Assembly (NCBI RefSeq): GCF_904063055.1
Contig: NZ_CAJFCN010000006.1
Span: 248,001 to 312,000 of the forward strand
Direction: 5' to 3'
Length of the DNA: 64,000 nucleotides
DNA from: Pseudomonas paracarnis
GTDB taxonomy: Bacteria; Pseudomonadota; Gammaproteobacteria; Pseudomonadales; Pseudomonadaceae
A program made the position numbers and the translations under genes. This document shows positions 37,416 through 48,399 of this stretch, piece after piece. Numbering within the stretch: the first letter of the stretch is position 1; the number at the start of each line of letters is the position of its first letter. The notes below the pieces were generated by a model that searched no databases, was not told where the DNA came from, and worked only from the letters and a program-made list of their open reading frames with translations.

Positions 37416-37524
37416 GGCAACCCCACCAGCCACACCCCGGCACACAATGTTCCCGCTGTGGCTGCTGCCTTCCGGCTCTGACCAGGTTCACGGGTAATCG
37501 TTGCGGGGGGACCGATGGGGTCAC
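37416..37524 (-). ncRNA. ffs: 4.5S signal recognition particle RNA
   Basis: On the minus strand the universally conserved SRP apical loop is present, with the core motifs ACCUGGUCAG and GCCGGAAGGCAGCAGCC around the tetraloop. The flanking strands CCCCAUCGGUC and GGCUGGUGGGG pair to close the rod. Ends are estimated from this pairing and may be off by several bases. The RNA joins Ffh to form the signal recognition particle. Confidence 0.9.
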
Positions 37525-37556
37525 CATAACGACGCTGCCTCTCGGCAAGCCGCGCC

Positions 37557-37584
37557 ATTGTACCCATCTCATCGGAAGTTACAA
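37557..37584 (-). promoter_or_regulatory. Promoter of the 4.5S RNA gene
   Basis: Minus-strand TTGTAA (37579-37584) and TACAAT (37557-37562) with 16-bp spacing, a strong sigma-70 match. Transcription would begin near 37550, giving a precursor with about 25 extra 5' bases. Confidence 0.7.
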
Positions 37585-37615
37585 CCGTTGGTTCCGGATT
37601 AAAAAATGAGAAGGC

Positions 37616-38782
37616 TCAAGCACTTGCCATAACCCCATCAGCCCTGCCGCCTTCTTCCTGGATGACCAGGTGAATAAAGTGCAGCTTGGCAATCACCGCG
37701 GGTGGCAGCACGAAGGGGTAGAAATCCGGCTGGCCCATGGCGCGGGACAGTTCGTTGAGCATGCCGGCCAGTTCGATCCAGGCATTGACGAAGGATAGAA
37801 ATGCCGGACCGCCAGGGTGTTGGGGGTCGTAGAGCGTGGTCAGGGGGAATGGCTGGTAATCCAGGTCCATCTCGCGGGCGCTCATGCCAAAGCCCAGGGC
37901 TGTGTCCACGGCGTCCATCATGTGCAGGTAGTGGGCCCAGGTTTCAGCCCAATCTTCCCAGGGGTGCATGGTGGCGTAGGCGCTCACGCAGGTGAGCTGC
38001 CAGTCGGGGCGCGGGCCGTTCTGGTAGTGCTGGTCGAGGGCCTCGGCATAACTGGCGCGTTCGTCGCCGAACAGGTTGCGAAAATGAGGGAGCCAGTGGC
38101 TGTTGGCGATCAGGCGGTCCCAGTAGTAATGACCGACTTCATGGCGAAAATGGCCGAGCAAGGTGCGGTACGGCTCGCGCATCTGTACGCGGACTTTTTC
38201 GCGGTGGGCGTCATCGGCTTCCTTGATGTCCAGGGTGATCAGCCCATTGGCGTGGCCGGTGGTGGGCGCGTTGCCTTCCAGGTCGATACCGATAAAGTCG
38301 AAGGCCAGGCCAGTCTCTTCGTCAACGCTCTTGGGCACCACTTGCAGACCCAGGCTGATCAGTTGCGCGACCAAGCGGCGCTTGGCGGTTTCGACCTTGC
38401 GCCAGCGTTCGGGGTTTTCCGCAATTGATAGGTCAGGAATGGTGCGGTTCAGGCTACAGGCCACGCACAACGGCGCGGTGCTGTGGGCAGGAATCAGCCA
38501 GTTGCACGCAGCCGGTGAGTCGAGGTTGGCGCAGCGCCGAAAAGCGCCAGCATCAAGATTGTCGTCGGCCAGCCAAGTACCGACCACCGGCCCAGGTTGC
38601 AGGGACGACAGGCGGCTTTGCTGCGGCTGGTAACCCAACGCCGCCTGGCAGGCCAGGCATTGGCTGTTGCGAAAGAACAGCGACTGGCCACACCGGCATC
38701 GCCACACCTTGCTGTTGCGCGAGGTTTCGGCCATGAACGGAGCGGCGATGCGCGTGCTGAGTTGCTCGAAGTAGCGGAACAT
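37616..38782 (-). CDS. Zinc-ribbon putative zinc-binding metallopeptidase
   Basis: Protein of 388 aa in the COG4307-type family. N-terminal zinc-ribbon cysteines (WRCRCGQSLF, QCLACQ) precede a larger domain with the HEVGH metallopeptidase motif at 214-218 and a downstream AETWAHYLHMMDA segment likely to carry the third ligand. No signal peptide, so cytoplasmic. Substrate unknown. Start ATG 38782 is preceded by AGGGAGAG. It lies upstream of the 4.5S RNA gene on the same strand and has its own reading frame end before the ffs promoter. Confidence 0.85.
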   Translation of the reverse strand: MFRYFEQLSTRIAAPFMAETSRNSKVWRCRCGQSLFFRNSQCLACQAALGYQPQQSRLSSLQPGPVVGTWLADDNLDAGAFRRCANLDSPAACNWLIPAHSTAPLCVACSLNRTIPDLSIAENPERWRKVETAKRRLVAQLISLGLQVVPKSVDEETGLAFDFIGIDLEGNAPTTGHANGLITLDIKEADDAHREKVRVQMREPYRTLLGHFRHEVGHYYWDRLIANSHWLPHFRNLFGDERASYAEALDQHYQNGPRPDWQLTCVSAYATMHPWEDWAETWAHYLHMMDAVDTALGFGMSAREMDLDYQPFPLTTLYDPQHPGGPAFLSFVNAWIELAGMLNELSRAMGQPDFYPFVLPPAVIAKLHFIHLVIQEEGGRADGVMASA

Positions 38783-38828
38783 GGCGATCTCTCCCTGGGG
38801 TGACAGAGACTAGATCATTTCTCGGGAG

Positions 38829-38941
38829 AGAACGTTCCCACGCTCCGCGTGGGAATGCCGCCTTGGACGCTCTGCGTCTGCGCGAAGGCCGTGACGCGGA
38901 GCGTCACAGGATGCGTTCCCACGCGGAGCGTGGGGACGATC
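38829..38941. repeat. About 110-bp inverted-repeat element (MITE-like) after ligA
   Basis: Same family as 18786-18891 and 57503-57614: outer arms ACGTTCCCACGCTCCGCGTG / CACGCGGAGCGTGGGGACG and the shared internal GACGCTCTGCGTC and GTGACGCGGAGCGTCAC. It lies between the metallopeptidase start and the ligA stop, ending 2 bases from the latter. Confidence 0.85.
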
Positions 38942-38943
38942 AA

Positions 38944-41349
<2,406 letters not shown>

Positions 41350-41397
41350 TCAATATGTTAGTGCACGGATTCTACAGACAACGCTTAAGATCGTTCC

Positions 41398-42261
41398 TCA
41401 GCGTTTCTGTGTCAGGGCGCGACGCTCGAACTCGACGATGCGCTGACGGTAGTGTTCGATGGTCTGGGCGGTGAGCACGCTGCGTTGGTCGTCCTTGAGC
41501 TCGCCGTTGAGTTCCTGGGACAGCTTGCGGGCGGCGGCCACCATCACGTCGAACGCTTGTTTGGGGTGACGCGGGCCTGGCAGACCAAGGAAGAAACTCA
41601 CCGCCGGGGTGCTGAACAGGTCGATATCGTCCAGATCGAACGTGCCCGGCTTGACCGCGTTGGCCATGGAGAACAGCACTTCGCCGTTACCGGCCATGCT
41701 TTCGTGACGATGGAAGATATCCATCTCGCCAAAACGCAGGCCGCTTTCGAGGATGTTCTGCAAGAGTGCCGGGCCTTTGAAACCGCCGGCGTCGCGGCAG
41801 ATCACGCTGATGACCAGCACTTCTTCGGCAGCCGGCTGATCGTTCACCGATTGGCGCGCCGCGCTTTTGGTCGCGGTCTCGTCCGGGAAATCATCATCAC
41901 GGCTGCTGAAGCTCGGGCCGTCGTCAACGTCGAGGTTCAGGTCGCCCTGGTGTGGCTCGGCAACCGCCGCGCCACCACGCTTGCCGCGCTTGGAGGACGG
42001 TTCGCGGGCTTCACGCAGCGGGGCGCTCATCGACGGCAGGTCGTGCTCGTCCAGTTGCGGCTCTTTATGGGTATCCAGCACACGGGGCGGCCCAAGCAGC
42101 TCGGCGGCGCCGTCGTCGTCAGGCAAGTTGGACAGGTTTCGGTCCAGACGGAACTTGAGCTTGCCCTTGCCACCGCGCATACGGCGCCAGCCATCGAAAA
42201 GAATACCGGCAATGACAATGATGCCGATGACGATCAGCCACTCGCGCAGACCGATTTCCAT
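41398..42261 (-). CDS. zipA: Cell division protein ZipA
   Basis: Membrane anchor for FtsZ, 287 aa. N-terminal helix ([20 protein letters not shown]), a basic then acidic/disordered linker, and a C-terminal FtsZ-binding domain ([20 protein letters not shown] and [15 protein letters not shown]). Start ATG 42261 (MEIGLREW). It lies 259 bases after smc, with a separate AT-rich promoter-like region. Confidence 0.95.
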   Translation of the reverse strand: MEIGLREWLIVIGIIVIAGILFDGWRRMRGGKGKLKFRLDRNLSNLPDDDGAAELLGPPRVLDTHKEPQLDEHDLPSMSAPLREAREPSSKRGKRGGAAVAEPHQGDLNLDVDDGPSFSSRDDDFPDETATKSAARQSVNDQPAAEEVLVISVICRDAGGFKGPALLQNILESGLRFGEMDIFHRHESMAGNGEVLFSMANAVKPGTFDLDDIDLFSTPAVSFFLGLPGPRHPKQAFDVMVAAARKLSQELNGELKDDQRSVLTAQTIEHYRQRIVEFERRALTQKR

Positions 42262-42520
42262 GTAATCCCGTGCCTCTAATAAAAAATGCTGAAAAATAAG
42301 GGGTTTAGCACCGTGCAAACCGCTTTAAAACGTGGCGCCAACTCTATGTTCTGACTGACGTTTTGCCCACGCACACGAAAAATTGACATTAAACTAGCAC
42401 GACCAAAGATAACTTTACACCGTCTGTCAAAATGCCTTGAACAAATATGTCCATTTGCCACTTTCCCCAGACCGGTAAATCGCGCTACAGCGTGCTGTAA
42501 ATTCTCTCTCCCGGCGTGGT
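42262..42520. other. AT-rich intergenic region between smc and zipA
   Basis: About 260 bases of lower GC than its surroundings, without a gene. It probably holds the zipA promoter on the minus strand. No dyads or hairpins stand out. Confidence 0.5.
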
Positions 42521-45500
42521 TCAGGATTCCACCATCGCCATCGCCTCTTCCACATCCACCGCGACCAATCGCGAACAGCCCGGCTCATGCATCGTCACCC
42601 CCATCAACTGGTCGGCCATTTCCATGGCGATCTTGTTGTGGGTGATATAGATGAACTGCACCGTCTGGGACATCTCTTTGACCAACCGAGCGTAGCGTCC
42701 AACGTTAGCGTCATCCAGCGGCGCGTCAACCTCGTCGAGCATGCAGAACGGCGCCGGGTTCAACTTGAAGATGGCAAATACCAGGGCCAATGCGGTCAGG
42801 GCTTTCTCGCCGCCGGACAACAAATGGATGGTGCTGTTCTTCTTGCCCGGAGGCCGCGCCATGATCGTCACCCCTGTATCGAGTAGATCTTCGCCCGTCA
42901 GTTCCAAGTAGGCGCTGCCACCACCGAAAACTTTTGGGAATAACGCCTGTAAACCGCCATTAATCTGATCAAAGGTATCTTTGAAGCGGTTGCGGGTTTC
43001 CTTGTCGATCTTGCGGATCACGTTTTCCAGGGTGTCCAGGGCTTCAACCAGATCAGCGTCCTGGGCATCCAGATAACGTTTACGCTCGGACTGCTGCTGG
43101 TACTCATCGATAGCGGCGAGGTTGATCGCGCCCAGGCGTTGAATACGTACGGCAATTCGCTCAAGTTCTTCTTCGGCGTGTTTCTCGTTGGCCTGGGCGG
43201 TCAGGGTGTTGAGCACGCCGTGCAGGTCATAGCCATCTTCCAGCAATTGGTCTTGCAAGGTCTTGCGGCGCACGCTGAGGGCTTGCCATTCCATACGCTG
43301 TTGTTCGAGCTGGCCGCGGATCAACTGCGATTGCTGCTCGGCCATGGTGCGACGCTTTTCGGCGTCGCGCAGTTCACGGTCGGCGTCTTCCAGGGCGATC
43401 TGGGCGGTCTTGAGTTCGACATCGACGGTCATGCGCTTGTCGAGCAATTCCTCAAGCTTGAGGCGCAGCTCTTCCAGCGGCGCCTCGCCCTCCTCCAGGT
43501 TGAGGCTCAGTTGCTCGCGCTTTTCGGTCAGGCGTTCGGACTGCATCTCCAGGCGCTCAAGGGCCTGGCGCGTGGAATCATGCTGGGCGCGCAACGAGCC
43601 CAAGCGTACGGCCAACTGATGGGCGTGGTCCTTGTGCTGCCGGGCTTCCTGGCGCACGCGGTCAAGGCGCTCACGCAGGCTGTCGCGCTGGGCCAGCAGC
43701 AACTCGCGCTGTTCGGTGTCCAAGGCCATGCTGTCGAGGGCTTCCTGCAAGTGCAGGCGCGCTTCACCGATCTGTTCGTGTTCCAGGGCGCGCTGTTCGC
43801 CCATCTCGGCCACTTCTTCGTCAAGACGGGTGCGGCGCAGGGTCAATTGCTCCACCTTGGCCCTGCTCGCAGACAACTGGGCTTTCAATTCGCCTTGCTG
43901 GCGCGCTTCGTCCTGCAACAGCCGACGCAGGTGTTCGCGGCCGGTTTCCTGCTGACGCTGGGTAGCACGCAGGGTTTGCAGTTCGGTTTCCAGGCTTTCC
44001 AGTGTGGCTTCGCGTTCTTCACGCTCAGCGCTCAGGTTGACGATTTCCTGGCCACGGGCCAATACGCCACTTTCCGCCTCACTGGCGCGGCGCACGCGCA
44101 GGAAGTGGCGGCCGACCCAATAACCATCGCGGCTGATCAAGCTTTCGCCGGCCGCCAATTGGCCGCGTTGGGCCAAGGCTTGCTCCAGAGACTCCACCGG
44201 CCTGACCTGGCCCAGCCAAGGCGACAGATCCATCGCCGCCTCGACCTTGTCCAGCAAACTACCCGGCACCCGCGCACCCTCGGGCGCCGGGCTGAGCAGG
44301 CGCAAATCGCCCTGGGCAAACCCGGCCAGGTCGAAGCCGCCAAAATCATCCACCAGCACAGCTTGCAGATCGGCGCCCAGCACGGTTTCCACCGCCAATT
44401 CCCAGCCGGCTTCGACTTTCAAGCCTTCGGCCAGGCGTGGGCGTTCGGCCAAATGCTGGTCGCGCAGCCATTCGGCGGTGCCGGTACCGGGGTCGAGCGC
44501 GGCTTGCTGCAAGGCCTCCAGCGAAGCCAACCGACCATTGAGCCGCTGCAAGTCGCCCTGGGCTTGCTGCTGCGCCTGGGTCGCGGTGTGCAATTGCTGA
44601 CGCAGTTGCTCCAGGCGCTCCACTTGCTGCTCTTCGCTGGCCTCCAGCTCTTCCAGGGTCATTTCGCTTTCGGCCAGTTGTTCGCTCAGCGCCATGATCG
44701 CCGCGTCTTCCGGGTCGGCGGCGAGCAGTACGCGCTCTTCCTGCAGCCGGCGCTGGCGCTCGGCCAGGCGTTCCATGCTGGTTTCCAGCTGCTGGATGCG
44801 CGACTGCTGCACCTCGGCCTGGCGGCGTGGCTCGGCGGATCGCAGGTTGAAGGCGTCCCACTGCTCCTGCCAGCCGTGCATGGTGGCTTCGGATTCTTCC
44901 AGGGCGGCGGCGGCCTCTTCGGCGGCGGCGCTGGTGATTTCCTGCTCGGGGGTGAGCATGTCCAGCTCTTCGCCCAAGGTCAGCAGCAAGGTACGGTCAT
45001 GGCCCAGGTGCGATTCGGTTTCCAGGCGTGCGCGTTCGGCTTCCTTCAAGTCATCCTGCAACTGGCGCAAACGCTGCTGGCCGTGCTGGATACTCTGCTC
45101 GACCCGGGCAATGTCACCGCCCACCGAATAGAAGCGGCCTTGCACCAGATTGAAGCGTTCGGACAACTCATGGTGACCGTCACGCAGGCGCTCAATGATG
45201 GCGTCGGCATTGCGCTGCTCGGCCACCAGCGCTTCAAAGCTGACTTCCTGGGTGCCAATAATCGCTTCGCGCTGGCCCACCTGGTCATTCAAGGCCTGCC
45301 AGCGCAGGGCCGACAGTTGCGCCTTGAGCTGGCGCTCTTCGCCCTTGTATTCCTGATACTTCTCGGCGGCCTGCGCCTGGCGGTGCAGGCGTTCGAGCTG
45401 GCGCTCCAGCTCTTCGCGCAGGTCGGTCAGGCGGGCGAGGTTTTCGTGGGTGCGACGGATACGGTTTTCAGTCTCGCGACGGCGCTCCTTGTACTTGGAG

Positions 45501-46009
45501 ATGCCGGCCGCTTCTTCGATAAAGTTACGCAGGTCTTCGGGCTTGGCTTCGATCAGCTTGGAGATCATGCCCTGCTCGATGATCGAATAGCTGCGCGGGC
45601 CCAGGCCGGTGCCGAGGAAAATATCGGTGATATCGCGACGGCGACACTTGGTGCCGTTGAGGAAGTAGCTGTTCTGGCTGTCGCGGGTGACTTTACGACG
45701 GATGGAAATTTCCGCGTAGGCGGCGTATTCGCCGATCAGGGTGCCGTCGGAGTTATCGAATACCAGTTCGATACTGGCCTGGCTCACCGGCTTGCGGCTG
45801 GTGGAGCCGTTGAAAATGACGTCGGTCATCGACTCGCCGCGCAGGTTTTTCGCCGAGCTCTCGCCCATCACCCATCGCACGGCGTCGATGATGTTCGACT
45901 TGCCGCAGCCATTGGGCCCCACCACCGCCGCCATGTTGCTGGGGAAGTTGACGGTGGTGGGGTCGACGAAGGATTTGAACCCCGCCAACTTGATGCACTT
46001 GAGCCGCAC
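42521..46009 (-). CDS. smc: Chromosome segregation protein SMC
   Basis: Condensin ATPase, 1162 aa. Walker A GPNGCGKSNIIDAVRW is at the N-terminus. Two long coiled-coil arms flank the hinge near residues 540-650. The C-terminal ABC signature is LLSGGEKALTAL and Walker B is FCMLDEVDAPLDD. The GTG start at 46009 begins at the conserved MRLKCIKLAGFKSF; the frame stays open upstream only through overlap with the GntR gene. The gap to the GntR stop is 2 bases, so the two are likely cotranscribed. No mukB-type features; scpA/scpB are not in the window. Confidence 0.96.
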   Translation of the reverse strand: MRLKCIKLAGFKSFVDPTTVNFPSNMAAVVGPNGCGKSNIIDAVRWVMGESSAKNLRGESMTDVIFNGSTSRKPVSQASIELVFDNSDGTLIGEYAAYAEISIRRKVTRDSQNSYFLNGTKCRRRDITDIFLGTGLGPRSYSIIEQGMISKLIEAKPEDLRNFIEEAAGISKYKERRRETENRIRRTHENLARLTDLREELERQLERLHRQAQAAEKYQEYKGEERQLKAQLSALRWQALNDQVGQREAIIGTQEVSFEALVAEQRNADAIIERLRDGHHELSERFNLVQGRFYSVGGDIARVEQSIQHGQQRLRQLQDDLKEAERARLETESHLGHDRTLLLTLGEELDMLTPEQEITSAAAEEAAAALEESEATMHGWQEQWDAFNLRSAEPRRQAEVQQSRIQQLETSMERLAERQRRLQEERVLLAADPEDAAIMALSEQLAESEMTLEELEASEEQQVERLEQLRQQLHTATQAQQQAQGDLQRLNGRLASLEALQQAALDPGTGTAEWLRDQHLAERPRLAEGLKVEAGWELAVETVLGADLQAVLVDDFGGFDLAGFAQGDLRLLSPAPEGARVPGSLLDKVEAAMDLSPWLGQVRPVESLEQALAQRGQLAAGESLISRDGYWVGRHFLRVRRASEAESGVLARGQEIVNLSAEREEREATLESLETELQTLRATQRQQETGREHLRRLLQDEARQQGELKAQLSASRAKVEQLTLRRTRLDEEVAEMGEQRALEHEQIGEARLHLQEALDSMALDTEQRELLLAQRDSLRERLDRVRQEARQHKDHAHQLAVRLGSLRAQHDSTRQALERLEMQSERLTEKREQLSLNLEEGEAPLEELRLKLEELLDKRMTVDVELKTAQIALEDADRELRDAEKRRTMAEQQSQLIRGQLEQQRMEWQALSVRRKTLQDQLLEDGYDLHGVLNTLTAQANEKHAEEELERIAVRIQRLGAINLAAIDEYQQQSERKRYLDAQDADLVEALDTLENVIRKIDKETRNRFKDTFDQINGGLQALFPKVFGGGSAYLELTGEDLLDTGVTIMARPPGKKNSTIHLLSGGEKALTALALVFAIFKLNPAPFCMLDEVDAPLDDANVGRYARLVKEMSQTVQFIYITHNKIAMEMADQLMGVTMHEPGCSRLVAVDVEEAMAMVES

Positions 46010-46011
46010 GC

Positions 46012-46671
46012 TTAGGCGTCCGCCAAGGCTGCGATGACCAGCGAACTGCTGCGCTGGCAATAGGCTGTGAGCACCAGGCGAATCTGCACCAGGTCACGGG
46101 CCAGTACTGCGGCGAGCAATTGCTCGAACAGCGCCAGGAACTCGCTCATGGACGCCTTGCGCTGATCCAGGGCCAGGTAATAAGCGCGGTTCATCGCCGG
46201 CTGCAGGTTTTCGACGGTTTCCTGCAAATAAGGGTTGTTGGCGAAGGGGTACGCGGCGCGCATCACGCTGAAGCTTTCTTCGACGAAAGCGCGGATGTCC
46301 TCACGCTCCAGGCTCAATTGAAGGCGTTGCTGGATCTGCAGAAACGGCGCCATGTCGGCCTGGGTCTGCCAGCCTTCGGCAACCGCATTGCCGAGCAGGA
46401 TGTACATCTCGCCCATCAACGTACACAGGCTCTGCACCTTGTGCGCGGTAAGTTCGGTGACGTGAGCGCCACGGCGCGGCAGGATCGCAATCAAATGGCG
46501 GCGCTCAAGGATCAGCAAAGCTTCGCGCACGGAACCACGGCTGACGTTGAGCGCCAGCGTGACCTTCTGTTCCTGGATCCGCTCCCCAGGCTTGAGATCG
46601 CCGCGAATGATACGTTCGGCGAGGTGGTGAGCAATTTGCTCGGCGAGACTGTCCGGCGCCTTGAACGTCAT
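46012..46671 (-). CDS. GntR-family (FadR/FCD) transcriptional regulator
   Basis: Regulator of 219 aa with an N-terminal winged helix (LAERIIRGDLKPGERIQEQK and VSRGSVREALLILERR) and a C-terminal FCD ligand-binding domain. It is divergent from xdhA and is 2 bases upstream of smc. It probably controls the xdh operon from the 279-base gap between them; the ligand may be a purine or its product, an inference from context. Confidence 0.88.
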   Translation of the reverse strand: MTFKAPDSLAEQIAHHLAERIIRGDLKPGERIQEQKVTLALNVSRGSVREALLILERRHLIAILPRRGAHVTELTAHKVQSLCTLMGEMYILLGNAVAEGWQTQADMAPFLQIQQRLQLSLEREDIRAFVEESFSVMRAAYPFANNPYLQETVENLQPAMNRAYYLALDQRKASMSEFLALFEQLLAAVLARDLVQIRLVLTAYCQRSSSLVIAALADA

Positions 46672-46854
46672 GTTTTCCCTTCAAAATCTTCTATCAGTAC
46701 AAGCGCGGCAGTGTAGCGCATTGGCCCGCTGATGGCGCTACGCCCACCGTGGCGAATTTGGCATGAAATAAGCAACGTTGAAGCCTGTAAGCCGCCAAAA
46801 ACGCCGGTTCCAGAAGACTGGACCATAATTGAAAGTGTTGCGACCGCATTTTCT

Positions 46855-46900
46855 TGACCCTTAGGTCAGAAAACCATTGACCGAAAAGTCAGACATGACT
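46855..46900. promoter_or_regulatory. Cluster of dyads upstream of xdhA, candidate GntR operator
   Basis: TGACC-CTTA-GGTCA (46855-46868) and AGTCA-GACA-TGACT (46887-46900) are both perfect 5-N4-5 dyads with centres 32 bp apart, about three helical turns. A TTGACC half-site (46877-46882) lies between them. They sit 51-96 bases before the xdhA start. Confidence 0.5.
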
Positions 46901-46950
46901 AGATTCGGCGCAAAGCGGTTAACAACAATAATGAGTCTGCGAGGCCTTCC

Positions 46951-48399
46951 GTGATCCAGTTTTTACTTAACCAGGAACTCCGTAGCGAGCACGCCCTGGA
47001 CCCCAACCTGACCGTGCTCAACTATCTGCGCGAGCATGTGGGCAAACCCGGTACCAAGGAAGGCTGCGCCAGCGGCGACTGTGGCGCGTGCACCGTGGTG
47101 GTCGGCGAGCTGCACACCGACGAGCAAGGCGCCGAGCAGATTCGTTACCGCAGCCTCAATTCCTGCCTGACGTTCGTGTCGTCGCTGCACGGCAAACAAC
47201 TGATCAGCGTTGAAGACCTCAAGCACAAGGGTCAACTGCACAGCGTGCAACAGGCCATGGTCGAGTGCCATGGCTCACAGTGCGGCTTTTGCACCCCGGG
47301 CTTCGTGATGTCGCTGTTTGCCCTGCAAAAGAACAGCGACGCCCCCGACAGCCACAAAGCCCATGAAGCCCTGGCCGGCAACCTGTGCCGCTGCACCGGT
47401 TATCGCCCGATTCTCGCCGCCGCCGAACAGGCCTGCTGCAACAAGCCCCTGGATCAATTCGACAGCCGCCAGGCTGAAACCATCGCCCGCCTCAAGGCTA
47501 TCGCGCCGACCCAGACCGGCGAACTCAACAGTGGTGATAAGCGCTGCCTGGTGCCACTGACCGTTGCCGACCTGGCCGACCTCTATGACGCCTACCCACA
47601 AGCCCGGCTGCTGGCCGGCGGCACTGACCTGGCGCTGGAAGTCACCCAGTTCCACCGCACCCTGCCGGTGATGATCTACGTCGGCAACATTGAAGCCATG
47701 AAGCGCATCGAGCAGTTCGACGACCGCCTGGAAATCGGCGCGGCCACCGCCCTCTCCGACTGCTACGCCGCGCTGCACCATGAATACCCGGACTTCGGCG
47801 AACTGCTGCAACGCTTCGCCTCCCTGCAAATTCGCAACCAAGGCACCCTGGGCGGCAATATCGGCAACGCTTCGCCGATTGGTGATTCGCCGCCGCTGCT
47901 GATTGCCTTGGGCGCGCAGATAGTACTGTGCAAGGGCAACACCCGCCGCACCCTGGCGCTGGAAGACTATTTCATCGACTACCGCGTCACCGCGCGCCAG
48001 GACAGCGAGTTCATCGAGACCATCATCGTGCCCAAGGGCCACACGCTGTTCCGGGCCTACAAGGTGTCCAAGCGCCTGGACGACGATATTTCCGCCGTAT
48101 GCGCAGCGTTCAACCTGAAGATCGACAACGGCGTGGTCAGCGAAGCGCGCGTTGCGTTCGGCGGCATGGCCGCCACGCCAAAACGCGCAACCCGCTGCGA
48201 GGCTGCGCTGGTAGGCGCCACTTGGAATGCGGCCACGGTAGAAAAAGCCTGCACCGCCCTGGCCGGCGACTTCACCCCACTGTCGGACTTCCGCGCCAGC
48301 AAGGAATACCGCCTGCTCAGCGCGCAGAACCTGCTGCGCAAATACTTCATCGAACTGCAAACGCCGCACATCGAGACTCGGGTGACCGCTTATGTCTAA
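46951..48399 (+). CDS. xdhA: Xanthine dehydrogenase small subunit (FeS/FAD) XdhA
   Basis: Small subunit of the molybdenum xanthine dehydrogenase, 482 aa. Two [2Fe-2S] clusters: CASGDCGACTVV with a later cysteine, and CHGSQCGFCTPGF...NLCRCTGYRP. The FAD domain carries LLAGGTDLALEV and NQGTLGGNIGNASPIGDS. Start GTG 46951 (MIQFLLNQELRSEH) after GAGG. It overlaps xdhB by 8 bases. Oxidises hypoxanthine and xanthine to urate together with XdhB. Confidence 0.95.
   Translation: MIQFLLNQELRSEHALDPNLTVLNYLREHVGKPGTKEGCASGDCGACTVVVGELHTDEQGAEQIRYRSLNSCLTFVSSLHGKQLISVEDLKHKGQLHSVQQAMVECHGSQCGFCTPGFVMSLFALQKNSDAPDSHKAHEALAGNLCRCTGYRPILAAAEQACCNKPLDQFDSRQAETIARLKAIAPTQTGELNSGDKRCLVPLTVADLADLYDAYPQARLLAGGTDLALEVTQFHRTLPVMIYVGNIEAMKRIEQFDDRLEIGAATALSDCYAALHHEYPDFGELLQRFASLQIRNQGTLGGNIGNASPIGDSPPLLIALGAQIVLCKGNTRRTLALEDYFIDYRVTARQDSEFIETIIVPKGHTLFRAYKVSKRLDDDISAVCAAFNLKIDNGVVSEARVAFGGMAATPKRATRCEAALVGATWNAATVEKACTALAGDFTPLSDFRASKEYRLLSAQNLLRKYFIELQTPHIETRVTAYV

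Noticed and set aside
43139..46015. 958-aa plus-strand open frame over smc
   Set aside because: Shadow of the coiled-coil codons of smc. Very long but Leu/Gln/Phe-rich without motifs; smc itself is unmistakable.
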